Shown: positions 43,759-55,915 of the stretch, in pieces
How the letters are laid out: each line of letters opens with the position of its first letter
Position numbering within the stretch: the first letter of the stretch is position 1
Assembly (NCBI GenBank): GCA_030268105.1
Contig: BSDZ01000003.1
Span: forward strand, 2,046,001 to 2,110,000
Length of the DNA: 64,000 nucleotides
Reading direction: 5' to 3'
Source: Volvox africanus
Taxonomy: Eukaryota > Chlorophyta > Chlorophyceae > Chlamydomonadales > Volvocaceae
The notes under the pieces: model-generated
What the model was told of the DNA's origin: nothing
What the model saw: only the letters and a program-made list of their open reading frames with translations
Databases searched by the model: none
Translations under genes and position numbers: made by a program

Positions 43759-44586
43759 CTAGCATGCATGAAAGCCTGAAGCATTGAAGTGCGCATTATG
43801 CTCGTGCTACGAAACGATAAGTAATATTATCTGATATAATATTACTTCATTAAAGCACACGTTGAGAGCGCCGCACTCATCGTGATACATGCCCTGCAAC
43901 CGGATATCGTTATCCGGACCCTTGCATCATGTGAATGCCGGAAAGGCTTATACGTTGTTATGCGTAGACATCGCCTAGACGCAGTAGGGTTGTCACATCT
44001 AGGATCGGCCTCCTGATGTGAATCGTACGGCATTGCGATGCTGCGAGTATAACAGATGCGAGGACGGCTAAGCAAGATAAGACATTTGATACCGGAGAAC
44101 ACTCGTGTGTTCTATATTACTATTGCTATACGCTATTCTACTTAGCCCGAGCTAAGCCTGAACTTCGCTAATCACCGCCGCGTGATGATTGCTTGCTTCC
44201 GGCGCTGACGGCGATTTCGTCCATTGCATCGTTCCGATCTGTAAGACTGTAAGTTATATCTCTCTTCGTCTTGAAGTCTTCCGCTGTCTCTGTTTGCTCT
44301 CGCTTGCCTTGCTGTACTTGCAAGTGCTCGCGCATCGGTGTCGAAAGTCTCCAGACGTGCAGATACTTATGAGCAAACGCGAACGAGAGGTACAACACTA
44401 GGCGGATTTGCCATGATGCAATGTCGCAATGGATAATGGTGACATGCCAAATGCATATATAAATGTATACGAATACATTTATATCATGCAAGTTCATTCA
44501 TATGAATCGATCGTTCATGCGTTCATCAAAATAGCACTTTGCCTCGTAGCGTCGCACTGACCTACGCATTGGCGGGAAACGAACCA
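43759..44586. mobile_element. One family A LTR with internal inversion
   Basis: 43759-44397 is the family A LTR from CCTAG to its end GGTACAACA in plus orientation. 44398-44586 is the first 189 bases of the LTR in minus orientation, starting CTAGG and ending GCACAACA. The two parts break at the same point of the LTR and overlap by 5 bp, together making one LTR (639+189-5 = 823). Left flank is B-III gag, right flank a partial B LTR. Confidence 0.85.
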
Positions 44587-44790
44587 TAGCACAACAGCCC
44601 TCGGGGTCTGACGGCCGACTACCAATCTGTAATTGAAGACTATTGTAAGTTGGATCTTTCCTTGTTGTTGAGTCTTCCGCTGTCACTTTACTTGCATTGG
44701 ATCTCCTTGCTGTTCGTAAGCTTGGTGTGCACTTAGCTAACACCCAGACGTGCAGATTCAGTGCATGATTGAAGAAGGAAGGATACAACA
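44587..44790 (+). repeat. 3' part of a family B LTR
   Basis: Last 204 bp of a B LTR in plus orientation, ending GGATACAACA; the left part is missing at the junction with the rearranged A LTR. Confidence 0.88.
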
Positions 44791-46753
44791 CTAATGCGCC
44801 CGCCACATTTCAAGAAGTGATGGATCGCATGTTCAGACCGTATATCGACAGGTTCGTTGTTTGTTATTTGGACGATATTTTAATATATTCCAAGACGTGC
44901 GCGGAGCACCTGAAGCATCTCGAGCTCGTGCTTGAGGTGATGAAGTGGGAGCAATTGTTTGCCAAACGCGCCAAGTGTTTTTGGGCGCAGCCTCAAGTGG
45001 AGTATTTGGGCCACATCGTGTCGGCCAATGGAATAGGGATGGACCCACGGAAGGTAGCTGTAGTTCGTGAATGGCCCGCGCCTCAGAACCTCACTGAACT
45101 ACGCCAGTTCTTAGGTTTGACCAACTACTTCCGTATGTTTATTAATAAATACTCCATTATTGCGGCCCCGCTTACGACTCTGACGAGGAAAAGAGGTTTC
45201 GCTTCTCTCGAGGCCTGGACACCCGCGTGCTGTTGTACGCCGGTTCGATCACCGTTGGCACCAAAGTAGGCTGCAATGCATTCGAGCATGATGAGGCATG
45301 ATACAATCATATTAGCATGATATACTCGAGTATATCTAGCTAATCAGGCATGTTCCATTATCATCTACGGCATCGCGCTGTCGGTCAACATGTTTGACTC
45401 GACGCTGATAATTAATGTGCGATCTATCCATTGGCATATTATATCACGTAATAATACTTTGAATATTATTACCTCATCTGTGTCATAAACCATACGCGTA
45501 TGCAAGAATGCGACGATCGCGATGGTTGGGTCGGCAACCGAATATCAATATTCGGACCTTCACGTTGCATTCAATAATTTCACGGATGACACGATATTTA
45601 GAACAGTGCTACAAAGGTACTCACACTTGAGATCGGAATCCAGTGAGACCTGTACTGTGCATCGGTATCGCGACGTGATAGGTGTGAAGACGGCCGCCTA
45701 GAGACCGAAGTCGGCTCACGCTACTTTGGACTAAGTACTCGTGTACTTAACTCTATCTAATTGGCATACACACGATATACTCATATATATTCGGCCTGAG
45801 CCATTCTAGCATCCCATCTGAAGCCGAGTGATGAACATTGCCCGCGGGGTCTGACGGCCATCTACCGATTTGTAAACGAAGACTATTGTAACTTGGATCT
45901 TTCCTTATTCTTGAGTCTTGGGCTGTCACTTTGCCCGCATTGAATCGCCTTGCTGTTCGTAAGCTTGCTACACACTAGCTAACCTCCAGACGTGCAGATT
46001 CAGTGCATGATTGAAGAAGGAAGGATACAACACGTGCCAGCGGGCATTCGAAGAGCTCAAGTGAATCGTCGCCGACGACGTTAACCTCTCTTTCCCTGAT
46101 TACTCGTTGCCATTTCGTGTAGAAGTAATATCGGATGCTTCTCTGCATTGAAGCGGTGCTGTATTGTTGCAGGAAGGACGACCGATCACCTTCACGAGTA
46201 GGAAGTTCTCGGGTGCGGAGACCCGATACACGACCGGAGAGCAGGAGCTGTTGGCAGTTCTGCATACTTTAAAGGAGTGGCGCTGTTACCTTGAAGGCCG
46301 CCCTTTTGCACTGAAGACTGACCACAAACCGCTGACATTCTTACAGAGTGTCCCTACACTCAATCGACGACAAGCCAGGTGGATGGAGTACTTGTCTCGT
46401 TTCGACTGTACATGGGAGTATATCGCCGGCAGACTTAATATTGCTGACGCCCTCAGTCGACATCCATCGCTACATGTTGCGATTCTGGCAGCACCGGTTA
46501 CTTGTTCGCGCAGTCAGGAGGTGCCGATAGCAGCGGACCTCACGCAATGACTCAAGATGGCGTATGAAGTCAATCCATGGTTTGCTTCGCCAAGTAACGT
46601 GGAACATTTGCACAAGCTCAACGATTTGTGGCTACGGATGGATGGCTCAACCACACAAATCGTCGTGCCAAACAACGACGCTTTGCGCTACGATATTCTT
46701 GCTCGGTTCCATGAGGACCCGTTAGCAGGTCATCCTGGAAGTACGCGTCTGGC
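44791..46753 (+). pseudogene. pol: pol fragment (RT, RH, start of IN) of a family B element, split by a solo LTR
   Basis: Left piece 44791-45230 starts inside RT at TNAPATFQ and includes YLDD near 44865. Right piece 46033-46753 continues without loss into RNase H ([33 protein letters not shown]) and the start of the integrase finger ([15 protein letters not shown]). TGA at 46062-46064 and 46548-46550 replace CGA. CGTGC at both edges of the solo LTR shows that the two pieces were one gene. Both outer ends are cut by other B LTR remnants. Confidence 0.88.
45231..46032 (+). mobile_element. Solo family B LTR
   Basis: 802 bp, TGTTGTACGCC to GGATACAACA, with target duplication CGTGC (45226-45230, 46033-46037) inside family B pol. 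No internal sequence remains: a clean LTR-LTR recombination product. Confidence 0.94.
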
Positions 46754-47039
46754 ATTATATATATGATATATACTTATTCATATGATATATTTATATTCGG
46801 CCTGAGCTATTCCAGCATATCATCTTCAGGCGGATGATGAACATTGCCTGCGGGGTCTGACGGCCGACTACCTATCTGTAATCGAAGACTATTGTAAGTT
46901 GGATCTTTCCTTGTTGTTGAGTCTTCTGCTGTCACTTTACTCGCATTGGATCGCCCTGCTGTTAGTAAGCACGGTGCGCACGTAGCTAACATCCAGACGT
47001 GCAGATTCAGTGCATGACTGAAGTAGGAAGGATACAACA
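46754..47039 (+). repeat. 3' part of a family B LTR
   Basis: Last 286 bp of a B LTR in plus orientation, with an AT-rich start (TATATATGATATATAC) and end GGATACAACA. It abuts the integrase start on the left and B-I gag on the right. Confidence 0.85.
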
Positions 47040-47926
47040 CGATGAGGTGAAATGCTTATTCATCGGGGCCACACTAGGCAGTGTCGTGAAGGAATGGTAT
47101 GACCACTGGACCACCGTGCAGGAGCACTTTACGTTCGAAGAATTGACCAACGCGCTTCTCACTCGTTTTGCTCCAGGAAATCAGTCACAAGTTGCGCCAT
47201 GTATCGAGAGTTGCACGCAGGCACTTATCGAATGGGACCCAACGAGTCTACCAGTTGCGTCTCGAAGGCCTAATAGCACCAATGGTTAGCTTTTCAGAAG
47301 GAGACTACATTTATTGGTTTCAACGAGGCCTCTCGCTCACGTTAGCTCGAGTGAGTACTGCGGACCTGACACTGGAAGGGACAAGGTCATACACGCAATG
47401 GGTTCAGATCGTCCGTAACGTTGAAGCTCGCCTTAGGACGGGACAAGAACGCCCGACGTCCCTGGCACCGTTGTCAGTTAATACGACTCAAAATATGATC
47501 AATGAGACTGACCCAGCGCCCGAGACCACTGGTATTCCATTATCGCCGGCTCCTATGCGTCCTGGTGAGGCTCCTCATGTCGATCACGTTCACATTCCTG
47601 GAACCCAAGAACTAACTCCAGTAGATTCCCCGATGACTCGGAGTATGTGGAAAAGAAAGAATGTACTACAAACTACCGCCGAGGCGCGCGGAGCTGAATC
47701 AGAGTCAAAGCGGTCAAGGATGCAGAACAGATGGCTTACCAAGTGGGGGTGTACACAAGCGGAGTTCGCACAGTGACGACAATTGGGAGTTTGTCTTAGG
47801 TGTGCAGCAAATCACCCTACGAGGAACTGCCTGCTCTTACCCCCGTTAGCCATAGGACAACGGTTGATGGACGAGGTACCTGATACGACCTCCGTTGAAA
47901 TGGCTGGAGCCACGGACCAACATTAA
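47040..47926 (+). pseudogene. gag: gag of a B-I copy, N-terminus missing
   Basis: Starts inside the Gag core at DEVKCLFIGATL; a small deletion near 47200 shifts the frame, and the core goes on with DYIYWFQRGLSLTLARV. TGA at 47774-47776 (CGA in sister copies) lies just before an intact knuckle CLRCAANHPTRNC. More diverged from the other B-I copies than they are from each other, so this is an older member. Confidence 0.85.
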
Positions 47927-49094
47927 CACTGGAATATTCTCTAACGTGGAGTCATAAGTTATGTACTGACTCGGATTGATTCTGATTGTATCTCGCAATG
48001 TCTGTATGAGGAGACTCTTCGCTATCTTTGGATAGATAGCTCGATGGTTAGTATTCGTGTGTCCCTAACAAATCCTTTAGTGGTTGATCGTTGTGGATCT
48101 TAGGAATGATACAGAGGCAATCCACAACTGGATCCTTTTGATGGTACCAAAGTTGATTTTGTTGATCAAATTTTCGGGACACCCACATGCCACGGGTGTC
48201 ACTGACGACCTTATCCCAATGAAGTGATAAGTACAAAGGGGTTAACCCCGTAGTCGTCTAATCGTTCAGGTTATCCCCAAGTAAGGGGCTAAGCATCCCA
48301 TCGTGGGCAGAATCACCCTTAGTCTACGGGAGACCCTCTGCGTGTTAGGGCCCAATGAGTGCGACAAGGTCTCTTGGAGACAGCACTACATGGACATTGG
48401 GTGCCATGACGTAATGACAGTACTGCGCGCGCATCCATATGGAGTCCAGCACAATTGGCCATTGTGCAAAAGGGAACCTATCGCTTAAGGTACCTTCCCT
48501 GTCGTATCAAGACGTCACACCAGAGGAGGGCGGAACTGTGTGGAGCCTATGGTTAATTTCGTTCTAGCGGCTTTCGTCCGCCGAAATAAAGAACCCAAGC
48601 TTGAAGGGTGCAAAAGAAGCCTATCAAATGATAAGGAAAGGCACCCATGGATTGCTTGTGAGGCCTTGGGTGCAATCGAATGCTACCACCGCGCAGTCTC
48701 TTGTGAAAGATTCTGAGGTCGCAGCCTCCCCCCATTGCCAAACTATAACGATGCATTTGTCATCCCGGGGCTCCCACCTAAATTACCTGCTGACCATACG
48801 ATCCCTCTTGTGCCCGAGCACAACCCGTTTCACAACCTATGTACAGGTTAAGCCAATTGGAATTGGATGAGGTGAAGCGGCAAGTGAGGGATCTGCTCGC
48901 AAAGGGTATGATTCAGCCCAGCACATCGCCACATTCTGCACCGATATTGTTCGTCGGTAAGAAGGATGGGACGCTGCGTATGTGCATTGATTATCAGGGC
49001 TTGAATGTGATTACGATTAAAAATTGCTACCCTTTGCCGCGCGTCCATGACCTGCTCGATAAGTTGAAAAGCTCAGCTTATTTTTCCTCGATTG
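47927..49094 (+). pseudogene. pol: pol 5' part of a B-I copy (dead PR, start of RT)
   Basis: 47927-48300 is the decayed N-terminal and protease zone; the DTGAS position reads ATGVT near 48205-48220. The HPIVGRITL segment after the protease lies at 48295-48325. RT begins at 48839-49094 with [25 protein letters not shown] and is cut at FSSI by the LTR starting at 49095; the flank GATTG (49090-49094) is its likely target duplication. Confidence 0.84.
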
Positions 49095-49910
49095 TGTTGT
49101 ATCCTTCCTTCTTCAATCATGCACTGAATCTGCACGTCTGGATGTTAGCTAAGTGCACACCGAGCTTACGAACAGCAAGGAGATCGAATGCAAGGAAAGT
49201 GACAGCGGAAGACTCAACAATAAGGAAAGATCCAACTTACAATAGTCTTCGTTTACAAATGGGTAGTCGGCCATCAGACCCCGCGGGCAATGTTCATCAT
49301 CCCGCTGCAGATGCTATGCTGGAATAGCTCAGGCCGAACATAAATGCATATAACGTATGTATCCGAATTAGATTGTGTTAAGTACACGAGTACTTAATTC
49401 CAAAGTAGCATCGAGCCGACTTCGGTCTCTAGGCGGCCGTCCTCACACCTATCATGTCGCGATATCAATGTGCAGTACAGGTCTCACTGGATTCCAATCT
49501 CAAGTGGGATTACCTTCGTAGCACTATTCTAAATATCGCGTAATCCGTGATAGTAATGGATGCAACTTATGCAATGTGCGAAGGTCCGAATATCGATATT
49601 CGGTTGCCGACCAAACCATCGTGATCCTCGCGTTCTCGCATACGCGTATGGTTTATGACACGGATGAGGTAATAATATTTAAAGTATTATTACGTGAGAT
49701 ATTATGCCAACAGATAGATCGCGCATAAATTATCAACCTCGAGTCAAACATGTTGACCGACAGCGTGATGTCGTAGATGATAATGCGACATGCCTGATTA
49801 GCTAGATATACTCGAATATATCATGCTAATATAATTATATCATTCCTCATCATGCTCAAATGGATTGCGGTCTACTTCGGTGTAAACGGTGATCAAACCC
49901 GCGTACAACA
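49095..49910 (-). repeat. Family B 3' LTR
   Basis: 816 bp, TGTTGTATCC to GCGTACAACA. Confidence 0.92.
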
Positions 49911-49969
49911 ACTATCCCCCCTCCCGTATGCAGCGTCCTCGCTGCATCTAACAGCATCGACTGCAAAGA

Positions 49970-50945
49970 TCATTGGGTTTGTGTCGAACGTAGACGAGCT
50001 TCCTCTAATAGGGGCTTCATCTCAGGCGAGAAATTACGCATCGGCTCCCAAGAGTTGTGCTCGCTAGAATAGCCGGTCCACTTGACCAGATATTCGTGCA
50101 CCTTCTGCTTTCGTCGCTGTCGACCTATAGTAGTCCGTCGTCCGTTGTTGTGCTGCGTCCAAACATGCCTTTGCGTCTGTCATGCGGGATAGGAACGACT
50201 TGGCAAAGGTTTTAGCCGCCGGGATATTTATCTCCAACTCTCACCACACGGGTAGCACAGGATGGAATCCATAATTCAGAAAGAAAGGGCTTTGACCTGT
50301 TGAGTGGTAAACAGCGTTGTTAAGCGTGAATTCTGCCGAAGTTAGAAACGTATCCCAAACAGAGGGTGTGCGTCCTGCGAAATTCCTCAACATATCGCCC
50401 AGCCTGCGGTTTGTGCGTTCGGTTTGCCCATCGTATTGTGGATGATATGCTGTGCTCAAATGAATGCACATACCGACGCATATCACATAGCGCTTCCCAA
50501 AACTTAGACGTGAATTGACCGCCGCGATCGGATATCACATTTTTAGGAACGCCATGCAATCGGACCACGTTATCGAAAAATAATCATGCTGTTTGCTCAG
50601 CTGTGCAAGACGAGGTGCAGGGGGCTAAGTGAACCATCTTGGTCAAGCGATCGACCATGACGAACACCGAGTCGTATCCCCCCTCAGTTTTGGGCAGCGT
50701 GACTACGAAGTCCATAGAAACACTTTCCCAAGGGGCATCTGGTATAGGTAAAGGTTGTAACAAACCCTGGCCCTTACCGGATAGTGCTTTATTGTGCTGA
50801 CATAAACTGCACCTTTGCACGAAGTTTTCCACATCCTTCACCACGCACAGCCACCAGAACGAGCGTCGTACTAGCTCTGCCAATCGTGTGCTTCCAGGAT
50901 GTCCTGCTAACGGGTCCTCGTGGAACTGAGCAAGAATATCGTAGA
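49970..50945 (-). pseudogene. pol: pol 3' part (IN, trace of chromodomain)
   Basis: From 50945 leftwards: integrase finger (50584-50883, LAELVRRSFWW, CSLCQHNKALSG) and catalytic core (50241-50568, [13 protein letters not shown]). Internal deletion near 50128 joins the integrase C-terminus to the chromodomain. A small change near 50480 breaks the frame. Readable but dead. Confidence 0.84.
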
Positions 50946-52166
50946 ATAACGTATGAAGAACCGGAGATCACACCAAACACTGATAACTCATATAATCCCC
51001 AATCAGATATTCCCCAGTCGAACTCCCCTTATCCAGCCCAGAATCCTTCTGGGGCGCCAGATTCTGTGAGGCCCACCGAGGCGGAGCAGAATCCAGTGAT
51101 GGTATCGCTACAGCAACTTATGGATGAAGGTGGGGTGCCCGGTTTCGTAGTCCCAACACCCCAACTCCATATTTATCATGATGCCGAACCTAAGAATACT
51201 GCAAGTGCCACCCGTTCCTATGTTCGTGATGCTAAAAAGTATCTGAAGTTGGTAAAGGGTGGTGATCACGATGAAGTGAAGTGTCTTTTCATCGGAGCTA
51301 CACTAAGTGGCGTCGCGAGGGAATGGTATGATCATTGGACCACTGTACAGGAGCACTTTACGTTCGAAGAATTAATTAACGCGCTCCTTACTCATTTCGC
51401 TCCCAGAAATCAGTCGCAAGTGGCTGCTATGTACCGAGAGTTACACGCAGGCGCTTATCGTATGCGACCTAACGAGTCTGTGCAGGACTACCGGATGCGT
51501 TTCGAAGCAGTAACAGCACCCATGATTGGTTTCTCAGATGGAGACTACATTTATTGGTTCCAACGCGGTCTCTCGCTTCAGGTAGCCCGAGCGAGTATTA
51601 CGGACCTGACACGGAAAGGGACAAGATCGTATACGCGATGGGTTCAGATCGTTCGTGGCGTCCAAGCTCGCCTTGGAACAAGACAGGAACGCCTGACATC
51701 TTTAGCACCGTTATCAGTTTACACGACGCAAGATATCTCTAACGAGACTGATCCAGCACCGGAGACTACTGGCATTCCACTACCTCCAGCTCCGATGTGC
51801 CGTGGTGGCACCCCTCCGACTAATCACGTTCATACTCCTAGTACCCAAGAACTAATTCCAAGGGATTCGCAGATAACTTGGAGTTTGCGGAAGAGGAAGG
51901 GTGTGCTACAAAATACCGCCGAGTCACGCAAAGCTGCATCAGAATCGAAGCAGTCAAGATCACAAAATCGATGGCTTACCATGTGGGGATGTACGCAAAC
52001 GGAGTTTGCGCAGCGACAACAATTGGGAGTCTGCCTTCAGTGCGCATCAAATCACCTTACAAGGAACTGCCCGCTTTTACCCCCATTAGCTGTAGGACTA
52101 CCCTCAACGGACAAGGCACCTGACACTATTTCCGTTGATATCGTCGGAGCACCCAACCCACGTTAA
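50946..52166 (+). pseudogene. gag: gag of the B-I element, truncated at the start
   Basis: About 405 codons without a stop, the longest B-I gag in the window. It lacks the first 25 or so codons (compare 7169). The Gag core carries HDEVKCLFIGATLSG and DYIYWFQRGLSLQ; the knuckle is CLQCASNHLTRNC. By chance the frame stays open leftwards through the inverted integrase fragment to 50784, giving a 460-codon chimeric frame. Ends with TAA after VGAPNPR. Confidence 0.87.
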
Positions 52167-55100
52167 CACAGAAATGTTAGTTGACATGGAGTGCTGAATT
52201 ACGTTCTGGCTTGGATAAATCTTGATTGAATCCGGCGATGTTGATATGAGGGGACTCTTCGCTACTTCGACTAGATATACTCGATGGTTAATACTTATGC
52301 GCCTCTAACGGATCCTTTTCTGCTGACTAGCATGGATCGTAGGTATGATGCGGATGTACGCCACGTTTGACTCTTTTTGATGACAACGAAATCGATTTTG
52401 TTGACTGAAATCTTGGAACACCTATGTATTACAGGTGTTACTGACGACCTTATCTCAAATAAGTGATAAGTATGATGGGATTGATCCCATAGTCGTCTAA
52501 GTGTTCAGGTTACCCTCGTGGATGAGGGTAAGCATCCCATCGTGGGCAGAATCACCCTTAGTCGTCGAAGAGACCCTCTGCGTGTTAGGGCCCAATGAGT
52601 GCAACAAGGTCTCTCGGAGACAGCACTACATGGACATTGGGTGCCGCGACATAACGACAGTACCGCGTGCGCATCGATATGGAGTCCAGCACAATTGGCC
52701 ATTGTGCAAAAGGGAACCTATCGCCTAAGGTACCTTGTCTGTCGTACCAAGATGTCACACCAGGGGAGGGCGGAACTGTGCGGAGCCTGTGGTTAATGTT
52801 GTCTAAGCGGCGTCCGTTCGCCGGAATAAGGAACCCAAGCTTGAGGGGTGTAAGGCAATCTTATCAATGATAAGGAAAAACACCCATGAATTGCTTGTGA
52901 GGCCTTGGGTGCAATCGATTGCTACCACCGCACAGTCTCTTGCGAAAGATTCTGAGGTCGCAGCCCCCTTCTACTGCCAAATTTTACTGATGCATTTGTC
53001 ATCCTGGGGCTCCCACCTATGTTCCCTGCTGACTATACGATCCCTCTTGTGCTCGAGCACAACCCGTTTCATAACCTATGTACAGGTTAAACTGCCAAAG
53101 TTGCGCGGATGAAGCGGCAAGTGAGGGATCTGCTCGCAAAGGGTATGATTCGGCCCAGCACATCGCCATATTCTGCACCGATATTGTTTGTCGGTAAGAA
53201 GGATGGGACGTTGCGTATGTGCATTGATTATCGGGGCTTGAATGCGACTACAATTAAAAATCGCTACCCTTTGCCGCGTGTCGATGACCTGCTCGATAAG
53301 CTCAAAGGCTCAGCTTATTTTTCCTTGATTGACCTTCAACAAGGGTATAATCAGATACGCATTGCTGCCTCTGATATTCCGAAACCCACTTTCCAGACCC
53401 CCTTTGGTCACTTCGAGTACACGGTCTTGTCGTTTGGACTTACTAATGCGCCCGCCACATTTCAAGCAGTGATGGACCGCATGTTCAGACCGTATATCGA
53501 CAGGTTCGTCGTTTGTTATTTGGATGATATTTTAATATATTCCATGACGCGCGAGGAGCATCTGAAGCATCTCGAGCTCGTGCTTGAGGTGATGAAGCGG
53601 GAGCAATTGTTTGCTAAACGCGCCAAGTGTTTTTGGGCGCAGCCTCAAGTGGAGTATTTGGGCCACATCGTGTCGGCCACTGGGATAAGGATGGACCCAC
53701 GGAAAGTAGCTGTGGTTCGCGAATGGCCCACGCCGCATAACCTCACCGAACTACGCCAGTTCTTGGGTTTGACCAACTACTTCCGTAAGTTTATTAATAA
53801 ATACTCTATCCTTGCGGCCCCGCTTACGAATTTGACGAAGAAAGGAGGTTTCGCTTCCCTCAAAGCCTGGACACCCGTGTGTCAGCGGGCATTCGAAGAG
53901 CTCAAGCGAATCGTCGCCGACGACGTTACCCTCTCTTTCCCTGATTACTCATTGCCATTCCGTGTTGAAGTTGTATCGGATGCTTCCTTGCATGGAAGCG
54001 GTGCTGTATTGTTGCAGGAAGGATGACCGATCGCCTTCACGAGTAAGAAGTTTTCGGGTGCGGAGACCCGATATACAACCGGAGAGCAGGAGCTGTTGGC
54101 AGCTCTACATGCTTTGAAGGAATGGCGTTGTTACCTCGAGGGCCACCCTTTTACGCTGAAGACCGATCATAAGCCGCTGACATTCTTGCAGAGTGTCCCT
54201 ACGCTTAACCGACGACAAGCCCAGTGGATGGAGTATCTATCTCGTTTCGACTGCACATGGGAGTATATCGCCGGCAGAATTAATATTGCTGACGCCCTCA
54301 GTTGACATCCATCATTACATGCTGCGATTTTGGCAGCACCGGTTACTCGTTCACGCAGTCAGGAGGTGCCGATAGCAGCGGATCTTGCGCAACGACTTAA
54401 GATGGCATATCAGGCCGATCCATGGTTTGCCTCACCAAGCAATGTGGAACATTTGCACAAGCGCAACGATTTGTGGATACGGAAGGATGGCTCGACCACA
54501 CAAATCGTCGTGCCGAATGACGAAGCCTTGCGCTACGATATTCTTGCGCGGTTCCACGAGGACCCGTTGGCAGGACATCCTGAAAGCACGCGATTGGCAG
54601 AGCTCGTACGACGCTCGTTCTGGTGGCCGCGCATGGTGAAGGATGCGGAAAACTTTGTGCAAAGGTGCAGTCTATGTCAGCGCAATAAAGCACTATCCGG
54701 TAAGGGCCAGGGTTTATTACAACCTTTACCTATACCAGATGCCCCTTGGGAAAGTGTTTCTATGGACCATGTAGTCGCGCTGCCCAAAACTGAGGGGGGA
54801 TACGACTCGGTATTCGTAATGGTTGATCGTTTGACCAAGATGGTTCACTTAGCCCCCTGCACCTCGTCTTGCACAGCTGAGCAAACAGCACGATTATTTT
54901 TTGATAACATGCTACGATTGCATGGCGTTCCTAAAAATGTGATATCCGATCGTGGCGGTCAATTCACGTCTAAGTTTTGGGAAGCGCTATGTGAACTCGT
55001 CGGTATGCGCGTTCATTTGAGCACAGCATATCATCCACAATCCGATGGGCAAACCGAACACACAAATCGCACGCTGGGCGACATGTTGAGGAATTTCGCA

Positions 55101-55856
55101 GGACGCACACCCTCTGTTTGGGATACATTTCTGACTTCGGCAGAAATTGCGCTTAACAACACTGTTAACCACTCTACAGGTCAAAGCCCTTTCTTTCTGA
55201 ATTATGGATTCCATCCTGCACTACCCGTGTAGCGAGAGTTGGAGATAAATATCCCTGCGGCTAAAACCTTTGCCAAGTCGTTCCTATCCCGCATGACAGA
55301 CGCGAAGGCATGCTTGGATGCGGCACAACAACGGACGACGGACTATTATAATAAATCCAAACGAGAAGTAACATTTTTGGTGGGACAAATGGTATTAGTG
55401 AGCACTAAGAACTTGCGTTCACTCGCCGACGGTTCCCGTAAATTGTTACCTCACTTGATTGGGCCATATCCCGTTGTTCGCATGGTAGGGAACGTAGCTG
55501 TGGAACTATCCCTACCCTCTGACATGAATATCCATCCCACATTTCATATCTCCGTCATCCGTCCTTATCACGGCACGGAGCCCGTTACAAACAACACCAA
55601 TGCCCCTGCAGTAATGGACCCCGGTCCCGAGACCTGGATCGCAGGCAAGCAAAAAGTGTATGATGTGGAGCGAATATTGGATTATCGGGTTTGTCCTATA
55701 GGTCGACAACGACGAAAGCAGAAGGTGCACGAATATCTGGTCAAGTGGACTGGCTATTCTAGCGAGCATAATTCGTGGGAGCCGATGTGTAACTTCTCGC
55801 CGGAAATGAAGCCGCTATTGGAGGAAGCTCGCCTACGTGCCACGCAGACCCAATGA
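52167..55856 (+). pseudogene. pol: pol of the B-I element
   Basis: 52167-52500 is the same decayed N-terminal/protease zone as in the copy at 8456 (ITGVT at the DTGAS position, near 52440), followed by [13 protein letters not shown] is open at 53109-54026 with YLDD near 53520; TGA at 54024-54026 and 54303-54305 replace CGA. The integrase finger and core are open at 54330-55232 (DHVV stands where other copies have [19 protein letters not shown] with Glu kept); TAG at 55230-55232. C-terminus and chromodomain are open at 55239-55856 with [10 protein letters not shown]. Only a few point changes separate it from an open RT-IN frame, but the protease is lost. Confidence 0.88.
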
Positions 55857-55900
55857 TCTCTGCAGTCGATGCTGTCCGATGCAGCGAGGATGCTGCATAC

Positions 55901-55911
55901 GGGAGGGGGGA
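55901..55911 (+). promoter_or_regulatory. Polypurine tract of the B-I element
   Basis: GGGAGGGGGGA, four bases before the 3' LTR. Confidence 0.82.
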
Positions 55912-55915
55912 TAGT

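Larger units (their letters stand above)
49095..50945 (-). mobile_element. 3' half of a family B element, minus strand, fused head-on to the next element
   Basis: 3' LTR 49095-49910, polypurine tract 49915-49925, pol 3' part 49970-50945. At 50945/50946 the sequence switches to a plus-strand B-I gag with no LTR in between. Confidence 0.86.

Noticed and set aside
43754..44592. GAGGG left and CCCTC right of the rearranged A LTR as an inverted flank pair
   Set aside because: The left bases are native B-III gag and the right bases are native B LTR sequence with one change; the pairing is coincidence.
44587..44790. CTAAT after 44790 and before 59422 as a target duplication of one element
   Set aside because: The first lies in pol (TNAPATF) and the second in gag of another copy, so the match is chance.
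46754..46800. AT-rich TATATATGATATATAC stretch as a microsatellite or promoter
   Set aside because: It is a variant of the normal AT-rich segment of the B LTR (compare 45770-45790) at a truncation point.
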